From Pyrus communis (Eukaryota; Streptophyta; Magnoliopsida; Rosales; Rosaceae), in the NCBI RefSeq assembly GCF_963583255.1, contig NC_084814.1, forward strand, positions 23,768,315-23,832,314: a stretch of 64,000 bases of DNA, given 5' to 3'. Position numbers and translations under genes: made by a program. The notes below the pieces were generated by a model. It was not told the origin of the DNA and searched no databases. It saw only the letters and a list, made by a program, of their open reading frames with translations. Positions within the stretch are counted from its first letter, which is position 1, and each line of letters starts with the position of its first letter. Shown one piece after another: positions 12,543 to 25,700 of the stretch.

Positions 12543-14867
12543 TCATCGATATTTCAGCTTCGCATGTCCAGTGTCACCCAAATGCATATGTAACTTGTTT
12601 CTGTCATCATAAAACCATCCAAATACAACTAATCAATATCTAATATCATGTAAAGCTGCAGTACATAACTGCCAGTCAGATGTCAAGGCCAATCAACCAA
12701 AGGTGGAAGCAAGAATGCATCAGAAGAAACATTATTACCTTGATTCGAACTCCTCTCCACATGTATCACATACGTTGCCAGTATTCTTCGATGCTCCCTG
12801 CTTTGGGATATAACATCAATTAGTGAACGGAACAAAGCAAGAATGAGCAACAAAGAATAACATTGCCAGTATTCTTCGATGCTCCCTGCTTGATTTAACA
12901 ACTGCTAGGTCTCATTAATAAAAAGTACCACACATTACGTGGAAAAGTTAAATATCCAATGAGACCTAACGGTTGTTAAATCAAGCACCCGGATATGATA
13001 CCTAACAAAAAACTTCCGATAATGCATTTTGAACATACAATACATGCAGTAAGGATATAAGCATTCAATCTGAGTTTCAAGGTTACGAACTCAACAAGCG
13101 AGTAGATTATACACATTATGGTATTTGGTGAAGCAGAAAAGCGAATTCAGAAAGCAAGAACTTTACCTTAGCTTTCTTCCCTTTAGATGAGTTCTTTGAT
13201 TTGTCGTTTGCCTCTTTCTTCACCTTCTCTTTCTTATTGACCGCTTTGCTTGAGCTCTTCTTCTTTTGTGCCAACAGTTCATCCCCTTTATCAATACTCT
13301 CATTTTCCACAACAGAATGATATGTGGATTCCTTCATAGTAGAATTATCTTGTTCATTACTCTCCTTATTCTGACCACCGTTGTTTTCACTTTTATCAAC
13401 ATTATTAGCTTCACCACCATTCTTCTTACTCCTCTCTTTCCTGGCTCCTCCTTTCCTTCTTGCGCTCTTCCGGTTATTATATTCCATAAACTCAGCGTCA
13501 TCGTCATCATTCTCCACACGAATATCATTAACCAAGATATCCTCAGGTTCAACCCTAAAAGATACCTTTTTCTTACTCTTTCTCCCGGTCACCATTGCTT
13601 TGAGAACACCCATTTCATCTTCATCTTCCTCACCATCCAACCCAACTGCCTCTTCAACCTTTTCGCTCCCATTTTCAACACCAAATTCGCGCAACTCATC
13701 CTCCAGATCACTCCCTCCTACCCCATCTTCCTCCTCCCCAATCTTCAACCCCACTCTAATCTCCTGAACTAATTCATCAACATCGTCAAGCTCACCCCTT
13801 TCTTCACCCTCTCCCTCCAAAACGTCTTCATCATCAACTTCAAGCTCTTCATCCCCAACTGACTCTCGAAACTCTGCAATTTTATCACGATGCTTCTTCG
13901 ACTGCTCGTGATTCTTCCACTGCTTCTCACTCTTAAACTTCTTCCCACACACCACACAATACAATTCCTTCCTCCTCCTCTCCTCCTCCTCGTCCTCCTC
14001 CAATTCCTCAACCTCATTGCCTCCTTCCTCCTCCTCCTCCACTTTCGCCCACTCCGGCTCCTCATACGCCATAGCCCTCTCCAATTTCTCCTTCTCCAAC
14101 TTCTTCTTCCTCTCTCTCTCCTCCTCGCTTTTCCTCACCCTCTCCTCCTCCTTCTTCAGCATCATATCCATCACCCTCTTGTCCCTCTTCTTCACAAAAT
14201 CTGCCAATCCCCGCACCGTTTCGTTGAACTCTCTCTTCGCCTTCTTCCTCACCTTCTTGTTTTCCTCCTCCATCAGCCTTCTCGACTTCCGGTTCGGACC
14301 GGCCAACACATCATACATGTCCTCCCAACAAAAATCCATCACCGTACAAAATCCTGCCCAGTAGTTGTAAAACGCGGTGACCTGCACGTACGGACTCTCT
14401 AAATTCCCCATCGCTGGGGCTTCACGCACGGTGTCCAACCCTAACCCTAATTTCCTAGCAAAATTGAGCTCATTGGCGTAGATTTTGTCGAAGACATCGG
14501 AATATACCTTATAAAATCCGCGGCCGGAGTCGGAGTAGCCGGAGAAGACGGTGGTGGAGAAGAAGGGGAAAAGATTAGGGATGCCGGAGCCAGAGCCCGA
14601 GGCGGCCGATCCACGGTCGGAGAAGAGGATTTGGGAGCGGTGAGAGTCGTACCAAGCTCGCTCTTTGGGGTCGGAGAGGACCTCGTACGCATGTGCCAGC
14701 TCCTGGAACTGGGCCGTGGCTTCGGACTGGGACAAGCCGGACTGGACTAGCTTGTCCGGGTGGCGCTGGAGAGCGAGCTTCCTGTAAGCCGACCGGATCT
14801 CGTCGGCGGAGCAGTCGCGGGGGAGACCTAAAACCTCGTAGTGGCACCGCCTCTCCGACGCCGCCAT
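12543..14867 (-). CDS. JJJ1: DnaJ/Hsp40 protein of the JJJ1 type with two C2H2 zinc fingers
   Basis: Three exons: 14867-13167, 12797-12739, 12600-12543; 605 residues. The J domain fills the first 70 residues, with the HPD tripeptide at 36-38, so it should stimulate an Hsp70 ATPase. A U1-type C2H2 finger (YCVVCGKKF ... HEQSKKH) follows a charged coiled segment. A second finger is assembled across the last two exons ([10 protein letters not shown] + [13 protein letters not shown]). This architecture is that of yeast Jjj1, which with Ssa Hsp70 and Rei1 helps release the shuttling factor Arx1 from 60S ribosomal subunits in the cytosol; the plant role is inferred. Long Glu/Lys-rich tracts lie between the fingers, and they explain the long antisense open frames here. 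Intron 1 carries a partial copy of exon 2 and an inverted repeat. Confidence 0.9.
12863..12891 (-). repeat. 29-bp copy of exon 2 and its splice acceptor inside intron 1 of the J-protein gene
   Basis: Positions 12863-12891 repeat 12775-12803 exactly. The copied piece includes the exon 2 acceptor (read on the minus strand as AAGCAG followed by GGAGCATCG) and about 23 bases of exon. It ends where an inverted-repeat element starts at 12889. Splicing to the copy would run into a stop codon in the intron sequence between the copies. Confidence 0.8.
12889..12985. mobile_element. 97-bp element with 28-bp inverted repeats in an intron
   Basis: The ends 12889-12916 and 12958-12985 are inverted copies matching at 26 of 28 positions, around a 41-bp centre. 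This is a small foldback or MITE-like insertion in the first intron of the J-protein gene. I see no clear target duplication. Confidence 0.7.
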
Positions 14868-15936
14868 ATTTTTTCAGTTGTTTGCCCAAATCGTGGAATT
14901 TTGACAGCTTCACGTCTTGAGTTATAACAAGGGTACTTATGTCTTTGTATACAAGGACACGGATTATATACGAAGTCCCGCTGAGATTAGGGTTGGATGA
15001 AACGGACAACAAATTCAAAGGCTCAAACCACTAAATAATCGACAACTTATATAACACAAGTATATTTAATCTGTGTTATGTATTAATGAAATAAACATAC
15101 GTAGTTAAAAATTTAAATATCTTATTTTGTGGGCCTAGGACGTCAGCATGGTTTTCATATCACGGGATGTATTAATTTATACTCGTAGGTGAGAGATTTG
15201 AAATTCAAATATCTTCGATTACTTTGAGGTGAATCAATACAAAATTATTATGATTGGTTTATTAGTGACCTAGTCCAAATTTCTAGAGTGAAATATTTCA
15301 TGATCTTTTTTCTTTGACAAACGATAAGATAATCATACTAAATTCATTTGAACTACGAAAATGAGAAGATTCGAACTTGAGTCCGAGGAATGCTTGAGCA
15401 AGAATAAGAAATTTCAAAAAACAAAATTGAAGAAGGAGAGGATCGATAAGACGATATTGACTCCTCCATGTAAGAATCGCATGTAGTAGTAAGTATCAAA
15501 ACAAAAGTTTTGACTGAATTATAAGGAATGACGATATTGACTTATGGCTCTCATATTCAAGGATTATAGTCAATTTTTAATTTCAGAAATCATCTTGCTT
15601 AGATGGGTTTCGTAATTCGTTCTCCCTATATATAAGATGTATTTATTCTACAGGAATTCAATGTATAAATACTCCAATAACTTATATAAACTTTAACCTT
15701 AGCATCTTTTGTGTAGTATTTTCCAATTCACACTACAATCCTTTCACTCTCAAACGGCTTCCTACCAAAAACCCAAATACACACTTCCTTATTCATCTTC
15801 CGACGAGTTTTACACGCCGGAAAGCATATCACGCGGTACAAATTAGAAAAATGTTACAGTTACTATACCAATGCAGCAGCGCAGGCAGCGTAACGAAGAA
15901 ACAATACTACAAAATAAAGTATAATCTCGGGCTGAA
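14868..15936. other. Gap between the J-protein start and the PSP stop
   Basis: The promoter and 5' UTR of the J-protein gene (minus strand) lie at its left end, and the 3' UTR of the phosphatase gene at its right end. The middle is A/T-rich with no open frame worth noting. Confidence 0.5.
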
Positions 15937-18631
15937 TTAATCCAAGGAACGTATCAAGTCTTGAAAATTGAAAACAAGCCAATCAGCCTTAGCCGCAACA
16001 GCCTCGCGTAGTTGAACACCAGCATAGCAAATGAATAAGTCAGCACCTCCGGGCTGGCGTGCCTGGATACAGGGACAAGTGATATTAGATGAGAGTTTCA
16101 TGTGTAAGCTTAACCAGCCTGAAAGAGTTTGCTTTAAGTGACAGATCGTACATCCCGATCCTTCCTTTCTTATGCCCGAGAATATCAGACTGGTAAAGAA
16201 TTCTTATATTTCAAGGCTCGTTGAGCATGATTATGTTTTAGCTGTTACATTTAATAGTTTACGAGAGGCAGAAAACAAAAACACAATTTGCTTCAGGATT
16301 AAAGTTTGGACGTTTGAGTGAATAATTACCTCGAGATCAGTCGCACCATCCCCAATCATGACTAATTCCTTGTAATTGTGAGCCTGGATAACCAGTTTTA
16401 ATCAGCTTTGGCAACATACTTGACAACGAAAACATTGAGCAAACCTGTAAAACCAACCTTCCTTATTTGTTGGACAGCGGTGGCTTTTCCACCACTCCTT
16501 GAAGTGGGCTCCTTTTTGTCAAACCCCAGAAACTCTCCAGACGTTCCAAACAGTAGTTGATTAGCAAACACGTTTCCCGTTGGTATATCAAGAATCGCCG
16601 CTACAGGCTTCAGAAGAAATTACTTAGTATTAAACGTTGTCAGTTTATTCTCCATCACACGTTAATTCACTAGGCTATACACTGCCATGATAAAAGAGAT
16701 AAAGCAAAGTAGCAATATAACAAAGACACTTGTTAAGTTATTCAGCAGCATACTTTGATCATTTGACGGAAGCCTCCAGAGACCAGGTAAACGTCGGTGC
16801 CTTTAGCCTTCAGCTTCTTGACTAACTCAACTATGCCAGGAGAAAGCCTACATAGAATTAACACCATGACTAGATTCAGAAGATTTTTGGTCATCAAATT
16901 GCCAAAAGTACAAATAATAAGCAGACCCTAAACTACTTTATTTCTACGCTTTTACTGATATCCTTAGAAGTAACTATTAGAAAGTCATTAAAGCAATCTT
17001 TGTTGTCGGTATGACAGTTTAGGAGCCATCTTTATTGGAAAAATTTGGCCATTATACTCAATGGCTTGGCTTGAAAGAAGTACACCAAAATTTTTACTCA
17101 ACTTCAGAATTCCAGGTCGAGGACAGTTACAACTTATAACTCTCTCCCTCCCCCTCCCACCCTCAGTCACTCCCTCCAATTCCCCCTTTTTTATGTCCAT
17201 TTTCGGAAACCTGAATTCGTTCTGTGGACAAGAAATCTTCAAACAGAGCAACAGAAGATTTCAAGTAAAAACTTTTCATGTTTAGATACGACAGATATGA
17301 CAGACATGGCAGTCGACGTTGTCCCAAGCTGACAATGTTATAATATAAATAAATAGACTGGGGAAAACAATAAAAGCAATGGATAGCCCGAATGCAGGCA
17401 CATACTATGAGGACAAACTTTAATAGCACATAATCGAATCTACTTAACCAAATAATGTGTTTGTTTGCTGTAAAGCAGAAGCTCGCAGCAGATACAAAAG
17501 AAAATAATCCAGGATTACAGCCCTATACTTTATATGATATCATGTGAATATCTCGCATCCATCTTTTGCTAATAATTGAAATATTTTCATCCTAAACTAG
17601 TCCTAACTTGTGTTTTCAGAGTCTATAAAAAGAAAAATAAGTTTAACAAGACTAAAAGGCATGCTGAAATTAAGCAAACAAGAAGGCAACATAAACTAAA
17701 GACAATTAAAATGAAGCCGGCATGCAGTCAAGACAATTTAGAGTCATCATACTTTGCAGGGTTCTTTTCGAGAAAATCTTGAACTTGAGATAGGGAAGGT
17801 TTGAACAAAGATAGTCTAGCAGCCAAAGCCTCCTCAAAAGGTACTGAACCACCCATTGCCCTGCCAAGGATGAGAACTGCGGTCAGCCAAAAATCCTAGA
17901 GTATGGAACAAATGAAAGGAATTCCAATAACAACTCTAACCTAGCAGTCCATTCTGCAACAGCCTTTCCAGCTCCACAATGCTCTGCAAGTTCATCAATG
18001 CCCTCATCCAGGCAAACTGTGCTATCCACATCGAAGCACACCGCATCAGCATTTCTCCATACATCAAGAACCTCTATAGACATTAAAACAACAACCATCA
18101 CCCAAGGCCATATGGCTCTTTATTTTTCTTAATCTCAACGGTCAATCGATAAGCTCATAGCCTCATACTCAATTCTCCAGTGTCTGAGCATCAACTTCAT
18201 ACTTATTTTCAGTGTATCGATTCGATGATCCCACAAGAAATACGGTCACGCTTTCTACCAACTAAGCGTAACGTTTCTAAGACAAGTTTTCCACTCCCAC
18301 AAATCAAACTTACCATATTAGATACGCATTTCTTTTTCCCTCAAACCAATTACACCTCGGATGCAAATAAAAGTTCCCAGATTCAATCAATCACATTACC
18401 TTTGGATGGTAGCCTGTTGCCAGAAGGGCTCAATGTGGCTTCTAATGGTTGAGCTGAAGCAGCAATCGAGTTCCGTAATTTGGGATGTTGTCTCATTCCA
18501 ACTTGACCTCTGTTTCGATACAAGCGTCTTGTAAATTGCACTGAAGATGCAGAAACAAAAGAAAGGTGCTTCTGCTTCAAATGAATACGAACTGGGGCGA
18601 CTCGCGACGATGCAGCCACCAATCCCTCCAT
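15937..18631 (-). CDS. PSP: Phosphoserine phosphatase, plastid form
   Basis: Seven exons: 18631-18400, 18073-17941, 17860-17753, 16847-16754, 16607-16458, 16383-16330, 16062-15937; 298 residues, about the usual length. It performs the last step of the phosphorylated serine pathway, O-phosphoserine to serine, in the chloroplast. HAD-family motifs are intact: CFDVDSTVC with the nucleophile Asp92 and Asp94, the LVSGGF block, and MIGDGATDLE. The first 75 or so residues are Ser/Arg-rich and poor in acidic residues, as in a transit peptide. The start at 18631 is chosen because an upstream in-frame ATG sits inside a likely 5' UTR intron, with donor near 18745 and acceptor near 18638. Serine made here feeds protein synthesis and one-carbon metabolism in non-photosynthetic tissue. 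Confidence 0.95.
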
Positions 18632-19607
18632 GGAAATCTGCTCCCAACAAATCATCAAACAATAATCATAAAGAAATATCCCTTAAAAACCAAAACTTGA
18701 AAACATAAATGGAGTAGAACACAGAAACGGTAATTGGAAATTACCGTTCTTGCTTTGTTTCTGAGATCCCTCTTTTGCTGTTGATTTTTCTGGAGCTCCC
18801 TCCTTCCCACCTTTTCAATGGTTGGTGGGAATCTCTGTCATGTTGTTGGTTTTTTTTTGTTGGTGGTGGTGGCGTTGTTTCTGTCTATGTTTTTGGGAAT
18901 GGGGTGTTTGCTAGTTTAGCCCAATGATGGTGGGTCAAGACCCAACCCAACTTAGGTCCACAAGATGGGTCAGCCAAGCTAGACCAAGTTTTTTATGGGT
19001 CAACCCAATCCAACTCAACTTGTGATTTTAATTCGTATCAGAAAAGGGCTCATTTGAGTCTGCTCTATAGAAAATACTTTTGCTCGTGGGTGTTTTTGCT
19101 AGAGGTACTTTCATTAGACACGCATCGGGATTTTTATTAGAAGACAAAGTGTTTCGTGAAAAATCACTTTGTTATATGAACGAAAAGTTACACTAAGTTT
19201 TGGAAATTGGTATTAGTACTCCAAAAATCTTATTTTGCACTCCAAACTTTCTATAATTATAAAGAAAAATACATTTGTGAGAAATGTAAAATGAGAATTT
19301 TAAAGTGCTAATAACGATTACTTGAGTTTTTCTGTAAAAAACGAAAATAGATATTTGGAAAATTTGAATGAACAAACTACAATTAAATTCTTTTTTTCAC
19401 ATCCTAATCTGGCATGAGTTATATGAGCATGATCTTGATCTGATCTGCTGTCCAAAATAGTCAGGCTAATTGTGTTTATTTTGTTTTGTATGAAAGCATA
19501 TATGGTAATATGGGAACACGATCCTCTCCATGTTCCTTTCATTTGGATCCTTCAGATCCTTCAATACTGTCTGTTCAATCGAAAATCGAAAGGCCTGGAA
19601 AACGATT

Positions 19608-19860
19608 AGACAATCTTAAGACCATCTCTAACCGAAAAATCCAAAAAGTCATGCTAAAGGGCTCGTGGGCCACATTGAACAAAAAATGACCAGCCCAAAG
19701 CAGCTAGCTAGAATTCAAATTGCAACAACTAGCCGTTATTTTTTAATTTTTTTACAAATTTTTTTTATTAAATTCTATTTTTTTTCTTATAACTTCCTAA
19801 GCCATTAAACAACATTAAATTAAATTAAGTAATTAGGTGCACTCATGAATGCTCTTAACC
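19608..19860. mobile_element. Possible one-sided remnant of the family C element
   Basis: The stretch starts with gaccatctctaaccga, which resembles the ends of the element at 40356-41650. I could not identify a matching inverted end, so this may be a truncated copy. Confidence 0.35.
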
Positions 19861-20081
19861 GAGCGACAAACCTTATGCTTAACAACAAAATAATCTTTAA
19901 TTAGTTAATGACCAAAATTAGCAAATCCTATCTGGTTGGTTGAAGTGGAAACTTGATGCTGCAAAGTAGAATTCTATCATGTTCATATAGTTGATTGATC
20001 AAGAAATTTTTGCTAATCGTTTGCCTAATTCTGAAAATAAATAAATAAAAAGCCTATGTAATCAGCACACCCTTTGTCTTT

Positions 20082-20229
20082 GGGGTGTGATATCCACACA
20101 CTTCATTTTACTTCTCACACACCTTTTTAATTTTCGGCCGTCAGATCGGATGAATTAAAGAAGATCAACGGACATAAATTATCAAGGGATGTGTGAGAAG
20201 TAAACTGAGGTGTGTGGATAGCACACCCC
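20082..20229. mobile_element. 148-bp palindromic MITE with about 42-bp terminal inverted repeats
   Basis: The left end starts ggggtgtgatatccacacac and the right end is its inverted counterpart, with a few mismatches over about 42 bases. The flanks ttgtcttt and tcgtcttt differ by one base, which fits an 8-bp target duplication of the hAT type. The centre holds cggccgtcagatcgg. Confidence 0.75.
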
Positions 20230-20389
20230 TCGTCTTTTCTCCACATAATATAACTCATATAAGGCATGCTATGCACTGGTCCAAATTAATGGAGTAGAAG
20301 GAAGCTGCTAGGCAAACATGACTCGATATAACCAATTGTTCTCCTAATCCCTTTCTTGCATGGTGAATAAAGTCATTTTCATATGAATT

Positions 20390-21250
20390 TGCGAGGCTTG
20401 TTATAGCATGCTACAATGAGAGGGTTAGCGTGTCAAGACACTTCATAGCTTGTCAAGACATGTCATGCTCTGCATTCTGGCAACAACTCGTGAAGCTTGT
20501 TATGACATGCATTTTTCTAACACTTTGCCTACTATTTCGGAATAATTAAAAAAAAAAAAAAAAGATCTTGGAAAGAGTAGACCTCGGGGCCTAAAATTAT
20601 TTTGTTAGAAATTAGTAAAAAACAGAACGCTACTCATATATGAACATGTTCTTACCGGTAAGAACACGTTCATTAGTAGAGCTGAAAATTAATATGTGTT
20701 CTTATCGGTAAAAACACGTTTATTAGTAGAGTTGAAAATTTACAAGTGTTCTTACCAGAAATAACCTTTGTAAATTTTCAGCTCAACGGTAAGAACCCTT
20801 CATGTATAATTGCCTACTATGTTGCAATAATTTCCGAAAAAAAAAAAAATAATAATTCAAGGCTCCAGGGTCAACTCTTTCCTATATCTTTTTTTTACAT
20901 GCATTTTGCCAACATTTTGCCTACTATTTCAGGTTAATTTAGAAGTGGGGCTAATGACGGGGCTAATTGCGATGTTTTGGTGTGCCATGATGCAAGGGTT
21001 AGCCTGTCAAAGTGTTAGAAAAATGCATGACATGACATGCTAACCCTCGCCTCGTGCCACGCCAAAACATCGTTGTTGGCCCCAACATGACAAGTATCGT
21101 GAATTATAGGCATAATGCATGTCATGACACGCCATGCATTATGTTGACAATTCACGAGGCTTGTTATGGCGTGTCACGATTGGAGGGTTAGCATATCAAG
21201 ACAAGTCATGGCTTGTTTAAACATGAGACATGTCATCACATGCCAACATC
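20390..21250. repeat. Nested degenerate repeat block
   Basis: Units related to gtcaagacatgtcatg, gagggttagc and cttgttatg-gtgtcacga recur in both orientations near 20400-20540, 20985-21130 and 21150-21245. Around 20648-20800 a unit of about 58 bp with a gttcttaccggtaagaac palindrome occurs twice, followed by an inverted fragment. It looks like transposon ends inserted into each other. No coding potential. Confidence 0.5.
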
Positions 21251-21262
21251 GATATTTTGACG

Positions 21263-21484
21263 GGAAAAGGATCCTCGCCATATCCTTTTCTTGGGGATTC
21301 GGGGGATCACGTAATCATGTCCATTCATCGTACATCGTGCGGTTAGAAATCATTTTAAATTTTAAATTTTAAATTAAATTTAAATAGTATCTAATGAAAA
21401 CTGACCGCACGATGCCTGATGAACGAATGCGATTACAGGATCCCTCGGATCCCCAGAAAAATGATCCAGTGAGGATCCATTTCC
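21263..21484. mobile_element. Mutator-like MITE, family A, intact copy
   Basis: A 222-bp element whose ends start ggaaaaggatcctc and finish gaggatccatttcc, inverted copies of each other. It is flanked on both sides by the same nine bases, attttgacg (21254-21262 and 21485-21493). A 9-bp target duplication is the signature of Mutator-like elements. It has no coding capacity. Related copies lie at 5896-6118 and 52335-52485. Confidence 0.8.
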
Positions 21485-21719
21485 ATTTTGACGTGCCACG
21501 ATGCGAGGGTTAGCGCGTGTCTTAAACCCTTTATTTTCAATTTCTATCCATCTCCTTCTCTTCTGATCGGATTCTTTTCTTTGAAAATGGAATGGAGAGG
21601 GAAATGGTTTGTGTGGGAAAGCATTTCTATCTTTTGCTGATACGAGCGCAAGAGGGGAATCTCGACTGAGGGGATGGACGGAGGAAGAAGTAGAAGAGCG
21701 CCTCTGCTTTCCTCTTCTT

Positions 21720-21802
21720 TCTTTCCTAGTCGTTTCATACACTTCTCTTTCTTCCCTAGTCGTTTCATATTGTTCTATTTCTTCCCTAATCGTTTCATAC
21801 AC
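21720..21802. repeat. Three tandem units of about 31 bp
   Basis: The motif ttccctagtcgtttcata occurs three times in a row with small changes. On the minus strand it gives a repetitive YETTREE-like open frame that is most likely not a gene. Confidence 0.6.
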
Positions 21803-22780
21803 TAAATGAACGGTTGAAAAAATGTATTCGAATGTCAAATACAAATAATATCTTTTATGATATTTCGGGTACGCACGCCTTTCGCTTGACCGCACTTGTT
21901 CAACGACTTCTCAAAATTAGCAAGTAGACACAAAGAAGAATGGATTGGTGAGAACGACGCACATTCTCAGCATAAAAAAAGATGAAAATTGAATTCCAAA
22001 CCAAAAACTACTAAACATCGATTGAAAATTTGGTCTCTTGGACGGGTTTTCAACTGCGGCCCATCATCCGTAGCCAAAGAGTTGGAGAAAATGTGCACTA
22101 TATTTTCCACCAAAACCTCCACAAAATTTGTACGTTAGAAGGAGAATTATTAGAAGTACAATTTTTTTGCAACTTTCACCCAAAAAGAATATAGACGTTT
22201 TGGCGAAATGTCAACCGTTGTACCAAATCCACCAATTGGATGGTCCCTAAGATTATAATTGCCTTGCAAAGTATAAAATCGTGAACAAAATCTCGTTTGG
22301 GAAACATAACACGCATGGCTTAGATCGAGAAGAGAACCTTCGCCATCCCTGAAATGTAAACTTGATTACAAGCCAGATTCTCTCTCGTGTAAATGCAGTT
22401 TCTTCATCAGATAGAGAATGGAAACATGAATACAAGTTTATGAAATCGAGCATGACAACTCGAGCAAAGCTATTGCAGAAACACATTATTGCAAAAGAGA
22501 TGCAAGAAAACAGTATCCGAGAAGAGAAAGCATGAAACATACTTCGAAGAAAATGAACTGTTACAATGTATACAATCCTCACTCGTTTAAGATGAATTTT
22601 TGACATGCAGTGCGGAACTTAAAAAGAAGAAAGGAAGCCCAGAACCATCAATTTAAACCATCATTGATATATCCCAGAATTTGAACCCGGAGTAATTATT
22701 AGAAAAGTAGCAAAATACCTCTCGAAGGTAACATCTTAAACTTCAAAAACACATTTTTATTTCGTCACCATCAGATAAGC

Positions 22781-25700
22781 TTAACCCTCCAGTGCTGATG
22801 CACCTGATATAATCTCAATCAATTCGGTTGTAATGGATGCTTGACGAGTTCTGTAACAAATAACCACATAACCAACAAAGATCAGTCGTTTATAGTGGAC
22901 CACGATATTAAAGTCATCAAATAAAAAAAATGTCTGCAGTAAAGGATTAGCTAGGACTTCGAAGAAATTGGGGGTGGAGAATAAGGGGGACCTGTTATAA
23001 GTGAGTGTGAGGCGATCAAGCATCTCTCCAGCATTTCTGCTTGAGCTGTCCATGGCAGACATCCTTGCTCCTTGCTCACTGCAAGCATTCTCCAATACCG
23101 CATTGAACAAGACCTGCCCAAAAGTATGAAATTCTTCTATGTGAATAAAAGGTAATAAAATATATTCACTTATAGATGCTACTCCAAAACCAAAAGTGTC
23201 AATCTTAGGACAATACCGCAACGAATGCAATTTGACGTTAAGCGTCCAACCAGGCCAGTGGTTTGATCAACAAATACAAAAATACGAAGTCTCTAACCTC
23301 AACGAAATGACTTACACATGAAAATTGGAACTCTGCCAAATTCTGAAGTATCTCTGACTTTGTCTCACCACCTTCAATCTCATAGGAATCTAGGTCGCCA
23401 AGCTTTCCACCAGCTTCAGACTCTCTCTCCACAATCTATATGAACATCGTATCAAATGCCCAAACAACAGAACATGAATATGAGTGATAAAGAGGTTCAG
23501 TAATTGAACTGAAGCATTCTTATTACCTCAGGAGATAATACTGTAGACACAGTTGGCAGAAATGAGACGACTGACTGAAACTTGTTGAATATGATTCTCA
23601 AAGCATCAAACTCAACATTTTTCAAAATGTCATCAGCTATGACAGATACCTGAAAGGACAAAAGGTACACGCAATTGATGGTCAGAACTCATACATTTGA
23701 CAATTAATATAATGTATAACTGCCGCATTAATAAATTTGTTCATATAAACCTGGCAAGAGAACTCATCAAAGAGAATTTAATAGGCGTCGACAAGTATAA
23801 AGAAACGTGTGCTCTCATCTCCAAGAGGCTCTTTAAACCTCTTGGAAAGCTAGTTTAGAGAGCCAAACGAAGGAAATTCATCTCCAAGAGACTCTTTAAA
23901 GGGCTCTTTAACTTAACAAAATCAATAGTGGCTCTTTAAGTTTAGGGAGGAGAAGGAAGAAACTAACAAAAGCCTAATTATGAAACGAACATTAAAACTC
24001 AATACTCCCCCTCCTAAAAGCTCTATAGTGGTTATTAATAAATAATTTTCTTTTTCAAAACTTGAATAATTAATAAAACATTAGGAGTTTGTTAGAATAG
24101 AAACGTGTTGTTGTAGATGTTAAGATCAATTGGGTCACTAAATTAACTTTTTGATACTGTTTACTAGCTAATTTAAACAACATTTAAAAAGATCTTGGAG
24201 GTGCTCTGCTTTTACAATATTGACAGCAAAAAAGTCAACATTTGATCACTAATCATGATCGTAAGGTCAAATTGAAATTTTAATGAAAATTTGACAATGC
24301 ATTGCATAACAATTAATTTGAACAAAATATAAGTCATTGAGACATTAAGCTTAAAATAATGTCAATAAAACTTAACAAAGATTAAAATAATGTCAAAAAA
24401 ACTTAACACCAAAGGTTGCCACGACATGATAAACGATTTTTACAGGATCCCCTATGGCTCTAAATGTCATGTATAAAACGCAATTAAATATTGAAAATAT
24501 GAAAGACAAAATAAAACCAATATGTTGCTAATGTCCCACGTAGGTTGGTCAAGCGTGTGTGTAGTTCTTTAAGCAAACACCACATAGGTAAGCACATGGG
24601 CTCTCTTTACTCAAAACATACTAACCTGGGTGTAGTTCAAAGGGTTCTTCTGCAACTCAGTTATGCATAGCTCAATGTCCTTCTTAGAGTCACGAATCAA
24701 CTGAGCCTTTGCTTTTTCCCCCAAAATGACATATTTTGTCTCTTTTTCAGGACCTACAATAGTTTCATGGAAAAAAAAATATCAATGTGCATAAAATATA
24801 AACTTAGCAGACATCAGACTAACAATCAGCTTCCAAGAAATACCAGCGTTCAACTTGTGCAAGGCCTTGCTTATCTTGACTGAGGTAGAGTTAATTCCAC
24901 CACATAAACCTTTGTCTGAAGAGATGGTAATAATAACATCCTTCTTAACGCTGACGCCTATCATGGAAAAATAAAATACACAATGAGCGAACTTACAAGA
25001 ATATCAATGTGCACAGGTGGAAAGCAATGAAACTGGGGCGAACTGGGGGACAAATACGAGAATATCAATGTGCGAAAGTACAAAGCAAAGAAAATGGGGC
25101 AGGTTGGGGGACAAAGAGTTAAAATACATATCCGTAAAGTACCCATATTATCAATAAAAGGAGCAGAGTAATCTCAGTTCCTCAGTTGCGCTAGGACTTG
25201 GCAAGCGGAACAGTCCATTAAGTATTCTAAAATAAAGAAAATTTTCATAAATACTGGTTGCAACTAACCTATGCAACTAGATTGAGTAATGCTGTCAAGG
25301 ATGCCATGTCTTTAACAGGAATAAGCAAAATGTAAAGAAACAAATAATTTATATAACTTGGCCTATGAAAATTATGCTGTTAAACATACTGGGAGTGTCG
25401 CCAAGAAGTGCTGTGAAAGGCTGCCACAGGCCACGAGAATTTTCAGCTTTAACTTGAATTGCTCGGAGCTTTGAGGCTGCAACCATCTTCATTGCCTTTG
25501 TGATCTTCTGGATATTCTTCACACTCTTCATCCGGTTTCTAACTGAATACACAAAGTATTACCAATGAACCACATCACCGTTTGCAAAACAGGGAAAACA
25601 GAAATAAAATAGGAAAAAAATAATAACTAATTCATGATGATTGTTCTTACCAATTTGAGTTGAAATTGAGCGCACTCCCAAAGGTACTTGCTCCCTGAGC

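Larger units (their letters stand above)
18632..22780. other. Four-kilobase repeat-rich gap between PSP and ATPC
   Basis: The PSP leader and promoter are at the left (to about 18.9 kb) and the ATPC 3' UTR at the right (from about 22.6 kb). Between them are several foldback elements, described separately, and degenerate repeats. No exon with a recognisable product was found on either strand. Confidence 0.6.

Noticed and set aside
13266..14402. Long plus-strand open frames (168, 170, 128 and 115 codons) opposite the J-protein gene
   Set aside because: They mirror the Glu/Lys-rich tracts of the J-protein; reverse GAG/AAG codons give Leu/Phe/Ser strings without stops. No similarity or start context.
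21380..21895. 171-codon minus-strand open frame with YETTREE repeats
   Set aside because: It overlaps a MITE end and a 31-bp tandem repeat, which account for its openness.
23790..24020. CTCTTTAA-rich stretch in an ATPC intron as a MITE
   Set aside because: Repeated words are visible, but I could not define matching ends or a target duplication.
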